A stretch of 64,000 nt of DNA. Source: Selaginella moellendorffii (lineage: Eukaryota; Streptophyta; Lycopodiopsida; Selaginellales; Selaginellaceae). The notes beneath the pieces are model-generated. The model was given only the letters and a program-made list of their open reading frames with translations, was not told the origin of the DNA and did not search any database. The position numbers were made by a program, and so were the translations under genes. Numbering within the stretch: position 1 is the stretch's first letter; each line of letters opens with the position of its first letter. Below are positions 11,626 through 23,400 of the stretch, one piece after another. The stretch is taken from NCBI RefSeq assembly GCF_000143415.4, contig NW_003314283.1, positions 1,985,312 to 2,049,311 on the forward strand, read 5' to 3'.

Positions 11626-12072
11626 TCACTTCCTCCGACCGGAATGGTCGTTCTCCTCATCCTCACGTTGCAAAGTTTGCAACTTTTTAGTATCTGACTT
11701 ACCGTGAGAAGAAGATTGGCCATTCTTCTTGTCTTGCTGCTTGTTCTTCAACTGTGGACAATCAGCCTTATAGTGTCCAAGTTCACCACAATGATAACAA
11801 CCCTGTCTATAATTCTTCACAAAGAACTTCTGCTTCTTGGACCCCTTTGCATCTGAAGTAGTGCTACCCCGTCCAGCCTCGAGTGCCTCAATATGCCCAT
11901 GCATGGTATCCATCATGCCATGCATCTCGTCTTGCATCTCTTGTTGATTTTGATTAAGATCTCGCAGTTCATGAACCACATCTTGAATGGTCCAAATCTC
12001 CGCAGCTTCGTCGGCACCATCATCGGCACCACCATCGACAATAGGATTCCAGTGTTCAACTTGGTCGGCCAT
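11626..12072 (-). CDS. G1 gypsy gag, internally shortened, CCHC zinc knuckle
   Basis: The start ATG is taken at 12072 (MADQVEHWNP), just inside the primer-binding site. At about 148 residues it is far shorter than a normal gypsy gag of 300-400. A coiled-coil-like Gln/Glu-rich helix (residues 35-70) leads almost directly to the zinc knuckle CYHCGELGHYKADC (spacing CX2CX4HX4C). The capsid domain is therefore missing, probably by internal deletion. A Lys- and Ser-rich tail follows and ends at TGA 11626-11628. Confidence 0.8.
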   Translation of the reverse strand: MADQVEHWNPIVDGGADDGADEAAEIWTIQDVVHELRDLNQNQQEMQDEMHGMMDTMHGHIEALEAGRGSTTSDAKGSKKQKFFVKNYRQGCYHCGELGHYKADCPQLKNKQQDKKNGQSSSHGKSDTKKLQTLQREDEENDHSGRRK

Positions 12073-12084
12073 CGGAACCAACTC

Positions 12085-12096
12085 CTCTAATACCAA
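12085..12096 (-). promoter_or_regulatory. G1 primer-binding site
   Basis: On the minus strand the sequence at the LTR edge reads TTGGTATTAGAGG. It differs from the initiator tRNA-Met site TGGTATCAGAGC at two positions and lies directly next to the LTR. Confidence 0.75.
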
Positions 12097-12307
12097 TGTT
12101 ATGATCTAGCGCAAAAAGACATGCTACGCCACCTCTTGAGGTTCCTCACCACCCAACCACCCCTAAGCTACCTCAAAAGCTCCACTGCGCCGCCGCTCCA
12201 CTATGAGCCCTAGGGTAGGTTAAGTCCCCCACCCTATCATGCCTTAATATACCCTTGAGCCTCCCTTTGACCGATGTTGACCATGTAGTCAAAGCTGGTG
12301 CCTAACA
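12097..12307 (-). mobile_element. G1 5' LTR (211 bp)
   Basis: TGTTATGATC...GCCTAACA gives TG...CA ends, and the PBS flanks it. Plus-oriented (3441-3640) and minus-oriented partial (27540-27606) copies support the boundaries. It interrupts the LINE ORF2, whose frame resumes at 12308, so G1 inserted into the LINE. The 3' LTR of this copy has been lost. Confidence 0.85.
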
Positions 12308-13760
12308 ACGGGCTAGATAGAAAGGTGGTACCAAATGCTGGGCAGAATGATGCTCCTAGCTACAACCACTCTCACTGGCAAACCGAGTTTTCGAGGAGCC
12401 CACTACTGGATTGACGTTTGTATCCTTTGGAGCAAGGTGTTATTCTGGAGTGCTGGACTGAACTGGGTACCAACCTGGATCCCTAAGTACCTAGTGTCCT
12501 CTCCTGGTTTGAGCCACTAGAAGCCGATGTCCTGACCCCAAGATTCAATGCCTGGCTGCCCCCAATTTATGCCCATTGATTTGTTCCAGTTAATTGCTGC
12601 ACCAGCCGCGAGGTTGAAAGTCTCCAACGCCTTCTTGGCTGCATCCAGGTTCTCCTTGGTCGAGAGTAGGAACAAGGCTGTGTCATCTGCGAATGCTCCA
12701 TCCAAGAGTTCTTGAGTCACTCTTGTGGTTCGTGGAAGTTGCTGTCTCGCCACCGGTAAGGTAAGTCCTTTGATGCGCCTGCCTTCTACAAGAAACATGC
12801 CCAAGGCCTCAACCACAATCAAAAAAAGATAGGGTGCAAGTGGACACACTTGGCGTACCAAGCGTCCCAGCTGAAAACTCAGTTCCGTCTCACCGTTGAT
12901 CGTGACTCTGCTTGCAGCTCCTCTATACAGTAATGAGGTCCTAGCGACCATCTCTCTTGGGATGCCGATCGTATGCATATACTCCTCTAGGAACCTCTAG
13001 TCCACACAATCGTAGGCCTTCTCGAAGTCCAATAATTACACTACAATTTGTTGGTCAAAGGTCTCTACCCATCTCTAAGCCAGCAGGTACGTCCATATAT
13101 TTTCTGCGATTTGCCACCCTGGAACGAACCATGTTTGCTACTCCCAGATGATCAAGGGCATAATAGCTTGGAGCTTGAGTGTCATTGCTTTGGCATAGAC
13201 CTTGTAGGACGTGTTGAGCATGGTGATTGGCCTCCAATTCCTCAATTTCTACAAGTCCCCCTTCTTTGGGATAAGCGCAATCTAGCCCTCAAGGATCTCG
13301 CTAGGCAAGGCCCCATCATGTTGAGCATCCTGCCATGCTTGCAGTAGCAACAGGCCTATAGTCTCCTAGTGCTCCTCAAAGAAGATGGGCAAGAGGCCAT
13401 CAATACCTGGCTGCTTGTCATTGCTGAGCTTCTCAAGTGCTTCCCAAAGCTCCACTAGTATGAAGTCCATCCTCAGTGAGTCATACCACTCATGAAGGAC
13501 ACGCCAGGGAAGGGACGCAAGCACTTCCACTGCTACCTTCTCTCTTTCTAGAGTCCACCCCTGGGATGTGTATAATGCTTGGTAGAACTCCTGGGCAAGC
13601 CGTTGCATTCCCGATTGATCCTCGATGACCCTCCCATCGCTGTGTTTCAGTCCTAGGATGGGAGGAAAGTCAGTCACTGGCCTGATTCCGTTAAAAAAAG
13701 CCTTGTTGAGAAGGCATTCATTTAAGGCCCATCCATCTTCCATGGCCTAGAGACCCATGG
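12308..13760 (-). pseudogene. LINE (L1-type) ORF2 reverse transcriptase
   Basis: Reading from 13760 leftward, the segments are NECLLNKAFFNGI and the LSNDKQPGIDGL entry to the RT (13366-13743), then LVRQVCPLAPYLF and the catalytic FADDTALFL (12517-12978). After a stop, WLKPGEDTRYLGIQVG and VRVVVARSIILPSIWY follow, typical of the thumb region of plant L1 RTs. Multiple stops and frame changes show an old copy. It stops at 12307 where the G1 LTR is inserted; the C-terminal part is not on the other side within the window. Confidence 0.88.
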
Positions 13761-14752
13761 TCCATGCTACGTACTCCAGGTCACATAGCTCAGCTTCCCA
13801 TTCATCTAATACTGCTTGCCACTTGTGCTCATTTTGCATGTTCAGCAACATCCTACGTGCTGCTGCCACCTTCTGCCTGGCTAGTCTTAGGTCCTTCGTC
13901 GCCGCTCCTTTGAGGTCCTTTTGGCATGCTCGGAGCTTCTAGGAGCAAGACAGGAGCACCAAGAAGAAGATTAGCCCCATCTTGTCCTGTGCAAGAGTGT
14001 CATGTATAAGCCCGATTGCCACCGGGTCTTGCATCATTGCTCTTGCGATTGATCATTGGACTGTTGTCCCTTTGTCCCTTTGAAGCTTGATCACACAACG
14101 GAGGGGGTCATGATCTGAGAAAGAGGTGAAACCGAGCCATGTTTTGAGGCTTCCCCCATCCTGCTGTATGCAAGGTGAGGCGTAAATCCAGTCCAGTCTC
14201 GACTAGGAGGTCACTGTCTGCCACCTTGTAAAATGGTGAGCATGAGGTGTGAATCCCACAGCATGTTGGAGGTCCATGATCCTCAGTACATCCACGAGCT
14301 GACTCTACTGCTCCCGCTCATGTAGCTGAATTGTTTCCTGCATTCCCCTACTATCACAGATGTCCTTGACCATGTTTAAGTCTCCTAGGACCAGCCATTC
14401 ATCTACTTGCCCCTGGGCAGACTGCAACATGCTCAGCTAGCTGAGCCTTTCCCAGAACTAGGACAAGGTGGTTTTGTACCTAAGAAGACCATTTGGTTGA
14501 GACCACCACTGCTATGCCACCTCTTGATCTGGCCACCACTTGCACGGCCGGGTTCCACCAGAGCCATCCCCTCATGCCAAAGGTGTAGTTTGGGGCCTCG
14601 GTCATTTTGTGCTCTTGCAGACACAAGATGTTGAGACCTCCTTCCAAGCTGATCTCACGGATGTGGGACTTGAGCTGCACCCTTTTGTTGAGTCGACTGC
14701 TGGTCCAGCTGAGTCCTCGACAGTTCCAAGTGACGATCATGAGTGTTGTCAT
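13761..14752 (-). pseudogene. LINE ORF2 apurinic endonuclease domain
   Basis: ORF2 starts near 14752 with IVTWNCRGLS, and LCLQEHKM supplies the catalytic Glu. With frame changes allowed, GDLNMVKDI (near 14380), SRLDWIYAS (near 14195) and SDHDPLRC (near 14105) follow, covering the conserved blocks of the L1 endonuclease. A helical linker of about 100 residues then leads to the RT. The order of motifs is complete, so only point damage separates it from an intact domain. Confidence 0.87.
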
Positions 14753-14975
14753 GGAGCCATGTACTTCCAGGAAAGTGAGGTGTTGTAGGATCTGCCCTCC
14801 ACTCTGTAGAGATGGTCCACACCGCAGTCATCTTCCCCCTGTGCTTTGTCCAGAAGAAGCCTCAGATACTGTATTTTGCAAAGCTGGTCCACTCAGTGAT
14901 GGCACTCTCCATGTGTGTCTGGTAGTCACCAATGGTGATGACCTCTGGGAAGGCTGTGTTCCCGTGGTACATCAG

Positions 14976-17900
14976 CTAGTCTTCTGCCTCTGTGGGACTT
15001 AATTCCGGCTTAGGTGGAATCCACCTGATTGCCATTCCTACTATTTGAGGGAGGACCGGCTGGAAGCCATCCCCTTCAACGTCCGTAAGAGGTCCCTCGA
15101 ACAGTTTGGGCTGTGAGGACGAGCCCAAAAGTGGTGGGGCAACCAGGAAGCGAATGTGGGGAGCTTGGGCTGGAGAACACACCTTCAAGATCTTCTCCTG
15201 CTCTGCAGGTAACTCAAATGGCTTTTGGGAGGCCAGCCTGTTCTGCTTGACTGAGCAGGCCTCCTCCCAGTGTCCAGCACACTGACAAAAGTTGTATTGA
15301 GGTTTTGAGTTCTCTGTTTGGATCCTAATATACTGGCCTAGCACTGCGATCTCTATCAGGATTTCAGTTGGGGTTGACATGAAAACTTTGAGATGGATGG
15401 GACCAAGAACACCCTTTGCTTCTACAGTTTCGAGACCGGCAGCTATCTGGCCAATACTTCCTTCAACCCACTCCTAGATCATCATTGTGATCCGCATTTC
15501 CATGGGAACATCCCACAATGCGATGTTCACTGGAAAGCTCCCACCCTTGAGACATGCCTGATCCTCTGCTGTGAACCTTGGGATCCATGGGTGGAATGAC
15601 ACCACCCAATTCTCATCAAAGGCCATGCATGGCCTCTGCCTGAGACCGTGCCTCCTTTGTCTCAAAGACGACTGTGTAGCAGCCCTACCCGTGTGGCAGC
15701 ATCTTCTTCACAAGGATTCCCTATCCCAACATTGCATTGATCCAGTCGTTGGCCATGTGACTTGTTGGGAACTTCCACCTGAAAACAGCAATTAGTGCCT
15801 TCTTATGGAGTTCCTCTTCTTTCTTTGCTATTGCTCTTTGCATAGTCTCGGCCAGCTTAATAGGGACAGCCTTTCCTCTCCTGTCGTCGTGGACCAAGTC
15901 TCTTCCACCCTCTGCTGCTGCTGCCACCTTGTACACTTCAGCAGGACCAGGTGTTTCCCCATTCATGTTGTGGGAGGCGTTCTTCTTATTAACATCACTG
16001 TTCTCGTCCAAGGAGTGTAGTGCTTCTACCACCTTTTTGCAGCCTGATTCTTCTCCACTCTTGACTGGGTCTTTGCCACTCGCTTAGGTGTGTTGGCCTC
16101 CTGGTGCTGGTTCACCTGTATCTCCATTCTCTTATCAGTGGGGGTGTGCTCCTCCTCAAGAAAGGCTTCAACTGTGTTTGTCTAGGATGGGCCCTCCTTG
16201 GCAAGTCTCAGAGTTTTAAGTTTTTGCCACGTTGCTTGCTTCACTTTCTTCTTCTCACATTTGGTCTTCCTCTTGTTGAAGGCATCATGATCCTGGAACT
16301 GAAGTGAGCCATCTGACTATTCATCTAGTGAGCGCTTCGCCTCTGGCTCTGTTTCTGGCTCTCCAAGTCCCGTATCAACTGTTGGTATTGGCGTAACATC
16401 CACCTTGCCACCTTGATCTTGCGCCCATGCGTCAAAGAGATCTGCTTGCTGTGTGGCCACGGCCTTCGTGATTAATTTCTGAGCTTTGCGCAGTGTAGGT
16501 CCCAACATGAGGTCCTCTCCCAAAGGATTCAGATCCAGCTCTCTGATCATGCACATCAGAGTGGACTAGAGTTCTTTGTGTATTGGAAGCGGAGAACTTT
16601 GGATCTTTTCCTCAAAGTGGCGAGGGTCCCAGACCAACATCTCTGCCTCATCGAGTCTCGGAAGTGGAGAGGGGAGCAACACCTTCTACCTCTCATGAGG
16701 TGCTGTGGGAGAGTCCAGGTCTGATTTCCTCACTTGTTGCAAGTGCGAAGGGTCCACCTGGTGTGCTTCCTCCTGCACTCTTGCATGTACTAGATCAGGG
16801 ATGAGCCCAGCCTCGTCTCCAGGAATCTCTGGGTGGTACGAGGGGTTCTCGCCAGCTGGGCATGAGCTTGACGATTCCTCTGAGCAGGGAGTGTGCCTGC
16901 TACCCAGCCCTTCAAGTCTGGAGGTTCTATGATAGAATTCCAAGAGCTGCTTGACGTGCATCCCACAGTGAATGTTCTCCATGTCTTCCACGTCATTCAG
17001 TAGGTGAGTTAGCTACGAGACTTCCTGTTGGATTCATTGTGTCGACTCATGATGCACATGTTTCGTGAACCTCTCACTATTCTAAAAGACTATACCACTG
17101 CCTGCAAGCTTTGGCAAGAACAAGTGTAGACAGTCTGTGCTATCTCCAACCTGTCTCGAGTTAGTGTGGAGCCTCGCCACTGGGGGCTGTGAGCTGGATC
17201 GGGGCCTCACACTTGAGGAATGAGCTGGTGAAGATGGAAGTGAAGCTCTAGGCTTGGTCGTCAGCTCCGACAAGCATCTATGGGCAAACTTCAGTGTCTG
17301 GAGTGGCTGTTCCTTGTTCAGCCTTGGGGCCACGGCTGAACGGTTTGTTTCCCTAGAGAACTCCTGGCTTGGTTGTGTCTTTGAGTGACGGATTGTGAAC
17401 TCATCTTCTAGTGAGGCCTCCATGTTGATTCTGTAGGACAGAAGTGCATCCACACTAGGGCCTTGTTCCTCTCTGTTTTTGGTCGTTCTGGGTGGGGTAG
17501 ACTTGAGTTCTCCTGTCCCACACCCTAGCTCTGCTGCTGTTGCACTTGCTGCTGCTCTGCTAGTGACTCCTGACCTGACCCTGGTGCGCTGCTCTTGCAC
17601 TTCTGTGAGACATTCATCCCTATGAACCCCCTCAGCTGCAAAAGTGCTTGGGATGATTCCCCGCAAGCCTTTTTGACTTGTGACTGGCTTGAGACTCTCA
17701 CGAAGCTCCTGCACTCCAGCCAGTGACCATGCAAGTGGGTGAGGGGAGGTAGCTTCGTCCTCTTCTCCACTCTTAGTGGACACTTCGCCTCTGGCATGGC
17801 TTACACTTCCGACTTTTTCCAGGACTTGGCCATCTCCCAACCTAGAAACATCCACCACTTCTATCTCATGGTTCTCATCCTGTTGGGCTGCTGCTTTTCG

Positions 17901-18280
17901 TGGTTCACTTGCTGCCTTTTGCAGCAGTGTTCTGGCCATTGATATAGAGGGCCCTTTCCCGTCCTGGCTTGCTGCTGTGTGTGCTCCAAGACCTCGACCT
18001 TGTAACAGTCTTCCTCATGGGAGCTGAATGTTGAGGCCCCTACCTCACACTCCATGACCTTGGGAGCTATGATTGATGGGCGTGGATGCTGTGACTCCCT
18101 TGCTGACACAAGAGTGAGTACACAGCACCAGCAAAAAAAGGGGAATGATGCTTCCACGGCGGATGCCCCCGTTGACGGTAGCAAGTGTGGGGAGATTGCA
18201 CGCTCTCCCCTAAGCTCTCTTCTACCTCTGGCTGCGCCTCCGATCACGGAAGCCATGGTATGGGTGCCTTCCACCACTGC
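14976..18280 (-). pseudogene. LINE ORF1, DUF4283-like with C-terminal zinc knuckle
   Basis: The 3' third matches the plant L1 ORF1 plan. At 15721-16032 a helix ends in FRWKFPTSHMANDWI; at 15474-15665 NWVVSFHPWIPRF and FPVNIALWDVPMEMR are the DUF4283 core. At 14976-15380 ILIEIAVLGQYIRI precedes a zinc knuckle, CQCAGHWEEAC. The upstream two thirds (15.9-18.28 kb) are Ser/Glu/Pro-rich and low in recognisable structure, as ORF1 N-termini often are. Stops and shifts break it into at least seven pieces. It binds RNA in functional relatives. Confidence 0.75.
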
Positions 18281-18453
18281 CTCCCCAAAAATCGTCCAAC
18301 ATTAGGGTTCACCGCCAGATATGTGCTGCAATTCAGCAAGATTGCTGAACGTGTATGTACATTCCCCATGTCCCAATGGGACTAATACAAAAACTGGGCA
18401 TGCCGCCCTCTCAATGAGCTACTCTACGTGATCCTCATATGTCACAGCTGGAC
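18281..18453. other. Junction between two LINE copies
   Basis: No gene is seen. On the minus strand this follows the C-terminal fragment of the upstream LINE and precedes ORF1 of the downstream LINE. It includes TTTTTGTATTAGTCCCATTG, which looks like a 3' untranslated end without a clear poly(A) tail. Confidence 0.4.
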
Positions 18454-19060
18454 CTAGTCCTGGAGTAGAAGTGGACGTGGTCGTCTCAAGCATATCATGT
18501 CAATGTCCAAGTCTCCTCCACGAGCTGACCTTAGAACAGAGTCTGGGGGGCGCCACTGCCAACGAATCTCACCACCTCTCAATCTGCCGAAGCATGGGAG
18601 CCACCTGGATCTCCACTCCTTGAGCTGCCTCAGTTTTGCCCACTCTTTGAGGATGGTGTAGTGAAGATGCACCGCTGCAAGAGTGAGTCTCCACCATGCT
18701 GCCACCACTGCTGATATTCTCGCTTGTTGCCCATCAAAGCGACAATGGTTCCGTGCCTCCCAGAGTGCCTGCACTCCTGTTGCCCTCCAAATGGACCAGC
18801 GCTCATGGCCCGTTGCCTCCCAGATGGACATCCCAACTTCAGCCCCTGTCACGTCCCACCGGACTCACATGTTCCATCCATGTCGTCCGTAGCAGCGAAT
18901 ACGTCTCCAAGCTGGATCAATGGCTGGACCTCTAGCTCCCTCAAACCAGTGGAGGATATCCCCACACCGAGCCTCAAACCCTAGAATGTCTCTGAGTTCC
19001 TACGTCACCTTGCAATCCAGCAAGATTGCAGCACCACTTTATGCAATCCACATTTTCCGT
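18454..19060 (-). pseudogene. C-terminal fragment of a second LINE ORF2
   Basis: The peptide SIWRATGVQALWEARNHCRF (residues about 20-40 of the longest piece) is the typical post-RT sequence of plant L1 elements, where a tryptophan-rich region precedes iWeaRN. The upstream DILHWFEGARGP belongs to the same region in another frame. It lies head-to-tail with the ORF1-RT LINE but is a different copy, since that copy's own C-terminus was cut at 12308. Confidence 0.6.
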
Positions 19061-19277
19061 GTGCCGTTGTCGAGACGGCGAGATTGAGAGCAAGTAGAGG
19101 AGGCAAGGGAATGAATTTTCATTCATTCGTGAGCGAGGGGAGGACAAGAGACAACCCTAGACAGGTTTCATCCTTTTTGGGACTCATCAGCTGGGTGTAG
19201 TCGTCTAGCATCTACCCTAACCCTAGTTCGGTGTCAACTCTACTTATATTCTGGCTCTCTTACTTGGCGCGAGTGGT
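19061..19277. other. Unassigned spacer left of family B element
   Basis: There is no gene here. It contains ACCCTAACCCTAG, too short to call telomeric, and ends where LTR B homology starts, 21 bases inside the normal LTR start. Confidence 0.4.
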
Positions 19278-20338
19278 AGGTGTCGTAGGCTAAAGGATCC
19301 CCGAAAGCATGACCAAAATGACAAAAAGTTCATTGGATGGGACCAAGTCTGAGATCGAGTCCAAGACCGACTCTGAGACCAAGTTCGAGATAGAGTCCAG
19401 AATTGAGTCCGAGGCCGACTCAGAGACCGAGTTTGAGACGGAGTCCGAGATCCGAGAATTCGGTCCAAGACCGAGTCCGAAGTCGAATCCAAAGTCGAGT
19501 CTAAGATCGGGTCTGAGATCAAGTCCGAGATTTGAGTCCAAAACCGAGTCCGAGTACTAATACGGGTCAAGGGGTGAAAGCCCAAAGCATGTGTCTCTCA
19601 GGGGGGGCTGCAAGGGGTTCCGTATAGTAGAGATAGTGAGGTCCAGGAACCAGTCTTGAAGGAACTCTCCAGTGGTGCTTCCAAACTGACTTAAGGTTGA
19701 GATTGGGGCCGAGAGGCCTTGGGTGGGAGTGAGCATGGACTCGGGTGGTGCCGAAGGGGCCACTCAAGGAAGTGCTCAAGAGCAGCTCCCACTCCCGAAA
19801 GGGAAATCAATTGCGGTGCTCCTAGCTCATGTGGAGTGGTGCCCCACTTGAGTACCTTGTGGCTCATTGGTCCTTGCCCTTTCTAGCGGCTTAGGCTTTC
19901 CCTTCGGGATGGAAGTGGGGGGGTAGAGGTACCCATATTGGGCTGTTAGGCCACGGTGTTTCGCCCTAATATCCCGAAGCCAGTGTTGCACCCAAGACTT
20001 GGGATTTAGAGGGTCCCATGATCAAGTCTTGTGATACCAAGGGATGTTAAGAACATGGAGGCTTGGTGTGCTTGGCTGCTTGTGCTTGCGGGGAGTGTAG
20101 TCGAACCTTAAGTCCAGTCTAACCCGGGGAGGGGGATTGGGAGAGATTTGGGAATCCGTGGATGGATGGCTAACACTCCGTTGCTCGTGCAATGAGTAGC
20201 TGAAACCAAGTAGGACCAAGTAGGAGCTGGTACCATAGGCGGGAACTTTGGCAAGGGAACTTAGCAAAAGCCAAGGCAGTGTTGGACGGGTAGACGAGGT
20301 AAGCTGGCAAATTGGAAAGGAAAAATTTGTGGCTTACA
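19278..20338 (+). mobile_element. Family B chromovirus 5' LTR (first 21 bases missing)
   Basis: It aligns along its length with the complete solo LTR at 56321-57470, but begins at GGTGTCGTAGG instead of TGTAAGGAACC. It ends TTGTGGCTTACA, followed by the PBS. Inside are the GAG-phased minisatellite (19335-19558), the GGTGAAAGCCCAAAGC module, a G run and a Gly/Pro-free GC-rich 3' half. The truncated 3' partner is at 24236-24728. Confidence 0.88.
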
Positions 20339-20341
20339 ATT

Positions 20342-20353
20342 TGGTATCAGAGC
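20342..20353 (+). promoter_or_regulatory. Family B primer-binding site
   Basis: TGGTATCAGAGC is a perfect match to the plant initiator tRNA-Met primer-binding site, three bases downstream of the LTR end. Confidence 0.93.
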
Positions 20354-20397
20354 CTTTTCCTCAGTTCTAGCGAAGGATAGAGGCGGATTGCTAGGAG

Positions 20398-21422
20398 ATG
20401 GCAAAGGCAGGGTGGAAGCGAACCAAGGTGGAGACGGAACCTCCTCCAGAGCTGGAGCCTCCCGTCGAACGAGAGGCTATGGATGAGGAATCCTTGCATG
20501 AGGAGGATTCCAGTGAGGAAACTTCCAAACAGGAGTCCGGTGGCAAGGTTCGGTCTTCCAAGGCTCGATTGGATGTTCTAGAAGGATAGTTGGCACAGAC
20601 CAATGCCTTGCTGGAGACTCTCATACGCAAGCTAAAGCGTGATGAGAAGAGGAAGAAGAAGCGAAAGACTGCGGATGCTGGCAACGCAGAAGGTGCGGAC
20701 CCGTTAGTAGGGACTGAGGCAGAACCAAACAAGGTTGAACAAACTGAAGTGGAATCAGTCCCTCAAGCAGTTCCCAAGTACAAACCAAAGCCCCCACCGG
20801 TCTTCAAGGGAGTGAATGACTATAAGGTGGTGGAAGATTGGTTTAGGGTAGGATACTTGTCATGGACATGGGGGATATGGATGCGTTCCATGCCTTCATA
20901 TCAGGTTTGCAATCATAGGCTCGCGGTGAGGTGATGCGCTAGAACCCAACCAACTACAAGGAAGCGTTGAATGCGGCCATCAAGGTGCATTTCAACAATA
21001 ACTTGCGAAAGGGGAATGCGACGGGGTCGGAGTCCACATTTAGCAAAGGGGCCAAACCAAGGGGAACATATAGCAAAGGGAAATTCAAGAAGAGTTTCTC
21101 TAAGAATGAGTCCGTGGGGTTTCGGAAAGGCAAATCTGGTGGCCAGCGAGTGAGTATGTGGGGGGGTCAAGCAAAAAGAGACAAACCCATGGATAAAAAG
21201 GTCAAATCGTTTAGCAGCGTGGGAAACAACGTATGCTACAACTACGGTGAAGCGGGACACTTTTCGAGGGAATGTCCTTACTCGAAGAAGACTAGAGCCA
21301 ATATGGCCATTAAGTCGGGTGACATCCAAACTGAGGTATGTGACCTAGTCCCTAACTCAAAGTTACTCATTACACGAACAACTTTGGTAGAGAGTCATTC
21401 GCGACATCTACTAGCCCTCTGA
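20398..21422 (+). pseudogene. Family B gag with internal deletion
   Basis: It starts at ATG 20398 (MAKAGWKRTK) with an acidic Glu-rich N-terminus, a stop at 20587, a Lys-rich helix and then PKYKPKPPPVFKG. At about 20840 about 300 bases are missing compared with the related fragment at 35084-35857, which still encodes AKLYLADNAKSWWRTI of the capsid-like Retrotrans_gag domain. The C-terminal part (20967-21422) is basic. Its zinc knuckle reads CYNYGEAGHFSREC, with Tyr in place of the second Cys. The gene is not functional. Confidence 0.83.
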
Positions 21423-21895
21423 GGGAAGCTCGAAGGTAGCTTTGTTAAGATCTTTATTGACACGGGTGCTTCGGATAATTTTGTGGCTGCAGACATAGTC
21501 TGGCAAGCCGGACTAATGGTGTAGCAACTGGGTGAACTAAGGACTATAGAGTTTGTTCAAGGTAGCTAAAGCACCGATGAGGTACTTTGACAAACGAGAG
21601 TCGAAGTAGGGACATGGAAAGTAAACATGGATTTCACCGTGTTGGACATGGCAAGATTTGACGTGATCTTCGGAATGGATTGATTCAATCGGTTCGTGGT
21701 AGCCCTGCATGGACAAGGTAGGAACCTTGTGGTACTAGCGAATGCCCAAGGAAGAAGATCTAGGGTGGAGGCCCAAGATCTAAAGGTAGGGCAATGCAAA
21801 GCCAAAGATTCCTGCCTAAACCTAGTGTCCACGAGAGGACAACTCACTAAAGGAACCAAAGGCAGCCTTTTTGTGCTTACTCTCGGTGAAGAGTG
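21423..21895 (+). pseudogene. Family B aspartic protease remnant
   Basis: VKIFIDTGASDNFVA near 21448 gives the retropepsin DTG triad. DVIFGMD near 21660 corresponds to the ILGMdW loop. Stops at 21423, about 21522, 21567, 21588 and 21680 interrupt the frame. Confidence 0.75.
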
Positions 21896-22965
21896 ACGAA
21901 AAGACGAGAATGGAAGAAGTACCTTTAGTGATCCAGAGGGTGTTAGACCAATTCCAGGATATCATGCCGGAGGAGCTACCAGCAGGGTTGCTCCCCGCAC
22001 GACCGATAGAACATAAGATTGAGCTAGTCGAGGGTGCTGAGGTAGTGGTTCGTCCCCCCTATTGTTTGAACGAAAAAGAAGTCAAGGAGGTCAAGCGCCA
22101 ACTAGAGGAGTTGGTGGACAAAGGGTATGTTAGGTTGAGCAAGTTGCTGTATGGGGCGCCGGTGTTATTTGTGAAAAAGAAAGATGGATCTATGCACATG
22201 TGCATAGACTACCGGTTGCTCAACAACTATACAAAGAAAAACAAGTACCCTTTGCCAAGGATTGAAGACCTATTGGGAAAGGCAAAATACTTCTCGAGGA
22301 TTGACCTAAGGTCAGGATACTACCAGATCAGGGTAGCAAAGGAAGATTTCGAGAAGACAACCTGTCAAACAAGGTATGGGAGCTTTGAGTTTTTGGTGAT
22401 GTCCTTCGGGCTATGCAAGGCGCCGGCAACGTTTTTGGCATTGATGAACCACATATTTGTACCCTATCTGGATCATTTTGTGGTCGTCTATATTGACAAC
22501 ATCCTGATCTATACCAAAACGCTAGAGGAGCATGCCGAACATTTGACAAAGGTGTTTGAAAAACTAAGGGAACACCAGCTGTATGCTAAAGAGAGCAAAT
22601 ATGACTTTGCTCAACAAGAGGTAAAGTTTCTCGGGCATATGATGGGCAAGGACGGGCTCAAAGTGGACCCTGAGAAGGTCCAAGCAATCCAAGATTGGGA
22701 GCGACCATCAAATGTATACGAGTTAAGTGCATTCTTGGGGCTATGCAACTACTACCGAAAGTTTATCAAACACTATTTGAGAGTAGCCTTGCCCTTAATG
22801 GACCAAACGGGAAAAGGGAAGATGGTATGGACAGCGGAATGCGAGGCGGCATTTGTCCACCTCAAAGGGAAGTTGAGGAACGCTCTCGTGTTGACATTAC
22901 CAGACTTTGGTAAGGACTTTGAGGTAGAAAAAAATGTTCAAACTTTGCGCTGGGTGCAGTTTTGA
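21871..22965 (+). CDS. Family B reverse transcriptase, catalytic Asp changed
   Basis: This 364-residue frame is the best preserved part of the element. It includes the RT segments [40 protein letters not shown] and [11 protein letters not shown]. The active-site loop reads [12 protein letters not shown] where YIDD is expected: the second catalytic Asp is Asn, so polymerase activity should be lost. The thumb and connection ([15 protein letters not shown]) follow. The frame ends prematurely at about 22935 by a small insertion (AAAAAATG) that shifts it out of RNase H. Confidence 0.88.
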   Translation: MCLLSVKSDEKTRMEEVPLVIQRVLDQFQDIMPEELPAGLLPARPIEHKIELVEGAEVVVRPPYCLNEKEVKEVKRQLEELVDKGYVRLSKLLYGAPVLFVKKKDGSMHMCIDYRLLNNYTKKNKYPLPRIEDLLGKAKYFSRIDLRSGYYQIRVAKEDFEKTTCQTRYGSFEFLVMSFGLCKAPATFLALMNHIFVPYLDHFVVVYIDNILIYTKTLEEHAEHLTKVFEKLREHQLYAKESKYDFAQQEVKFLGHMMGKDGLKVDPEKVQAIQDWERPSNVYELSAFLGLCNYYRKFIKHYLRVALPLMDQTGKGKMVWTAECEAAFVHLKGKLRNALVLTLPDFGKDFEVEKNVQTLRWVQF

Positions 22966-23400
22966 AGCAGAACAATCACCGAGTAGCGTTCTTCTCAAAG
23001 AAGTTGGACAAAGCTCAACGGAAATGGCCTGCCCATGAGAAGGAATTGTTTGCGGTGGTCAAGGCGCTCAAGGAGTGGTGACACTACCTTGGGAGACATT
23101 TCAAGGTTTACACGAACAATGTGGCAACGAAACACTTCTTGTCACAGCCCAACCTGAGGGGGAAACAAGGTTGGTGGGCCAATGCTTTGGCTGAGTTTGA
23201 TTGTGAGATTCTGTACAAGCCTAGGAAGAGCAACATCGTGGTGGATGCACTAAGACGAAAAGCGAGCTTGAAGTTGGCAATATCCAGCGCAACAACAACC
23301 TTTTGGGATGATGTGCGGACAGCATATGAGAATGATGATCTAGCACAAAAAGTGTTGCTGCGGAATCTGGAAGCACGGGAAGCTCACTAGAGAGGTGAGC
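22936..23400 (+). pseudogene. Family B RNase H domain
   Basis: In the shifted frame [21 protein letters not shown] and WPAHEKELFAVVKALKEW give the Glu-containing helix of RNase H. After a stop, HFKVYTNNVATKHFL replaces the usual tDH motif with tNN, and the connection NIVVDALRRKAS follows at about 23235. Loss of the fourth-site Asp and the frame breaks argue against activity. Confidence 0.82.

Noticed and set aside
14407-15002. Plus-strand frames over the LINE
   Set aside because: They are shadows of the endonuclease and ORF1 frames on the minus strand, which show family motifs.
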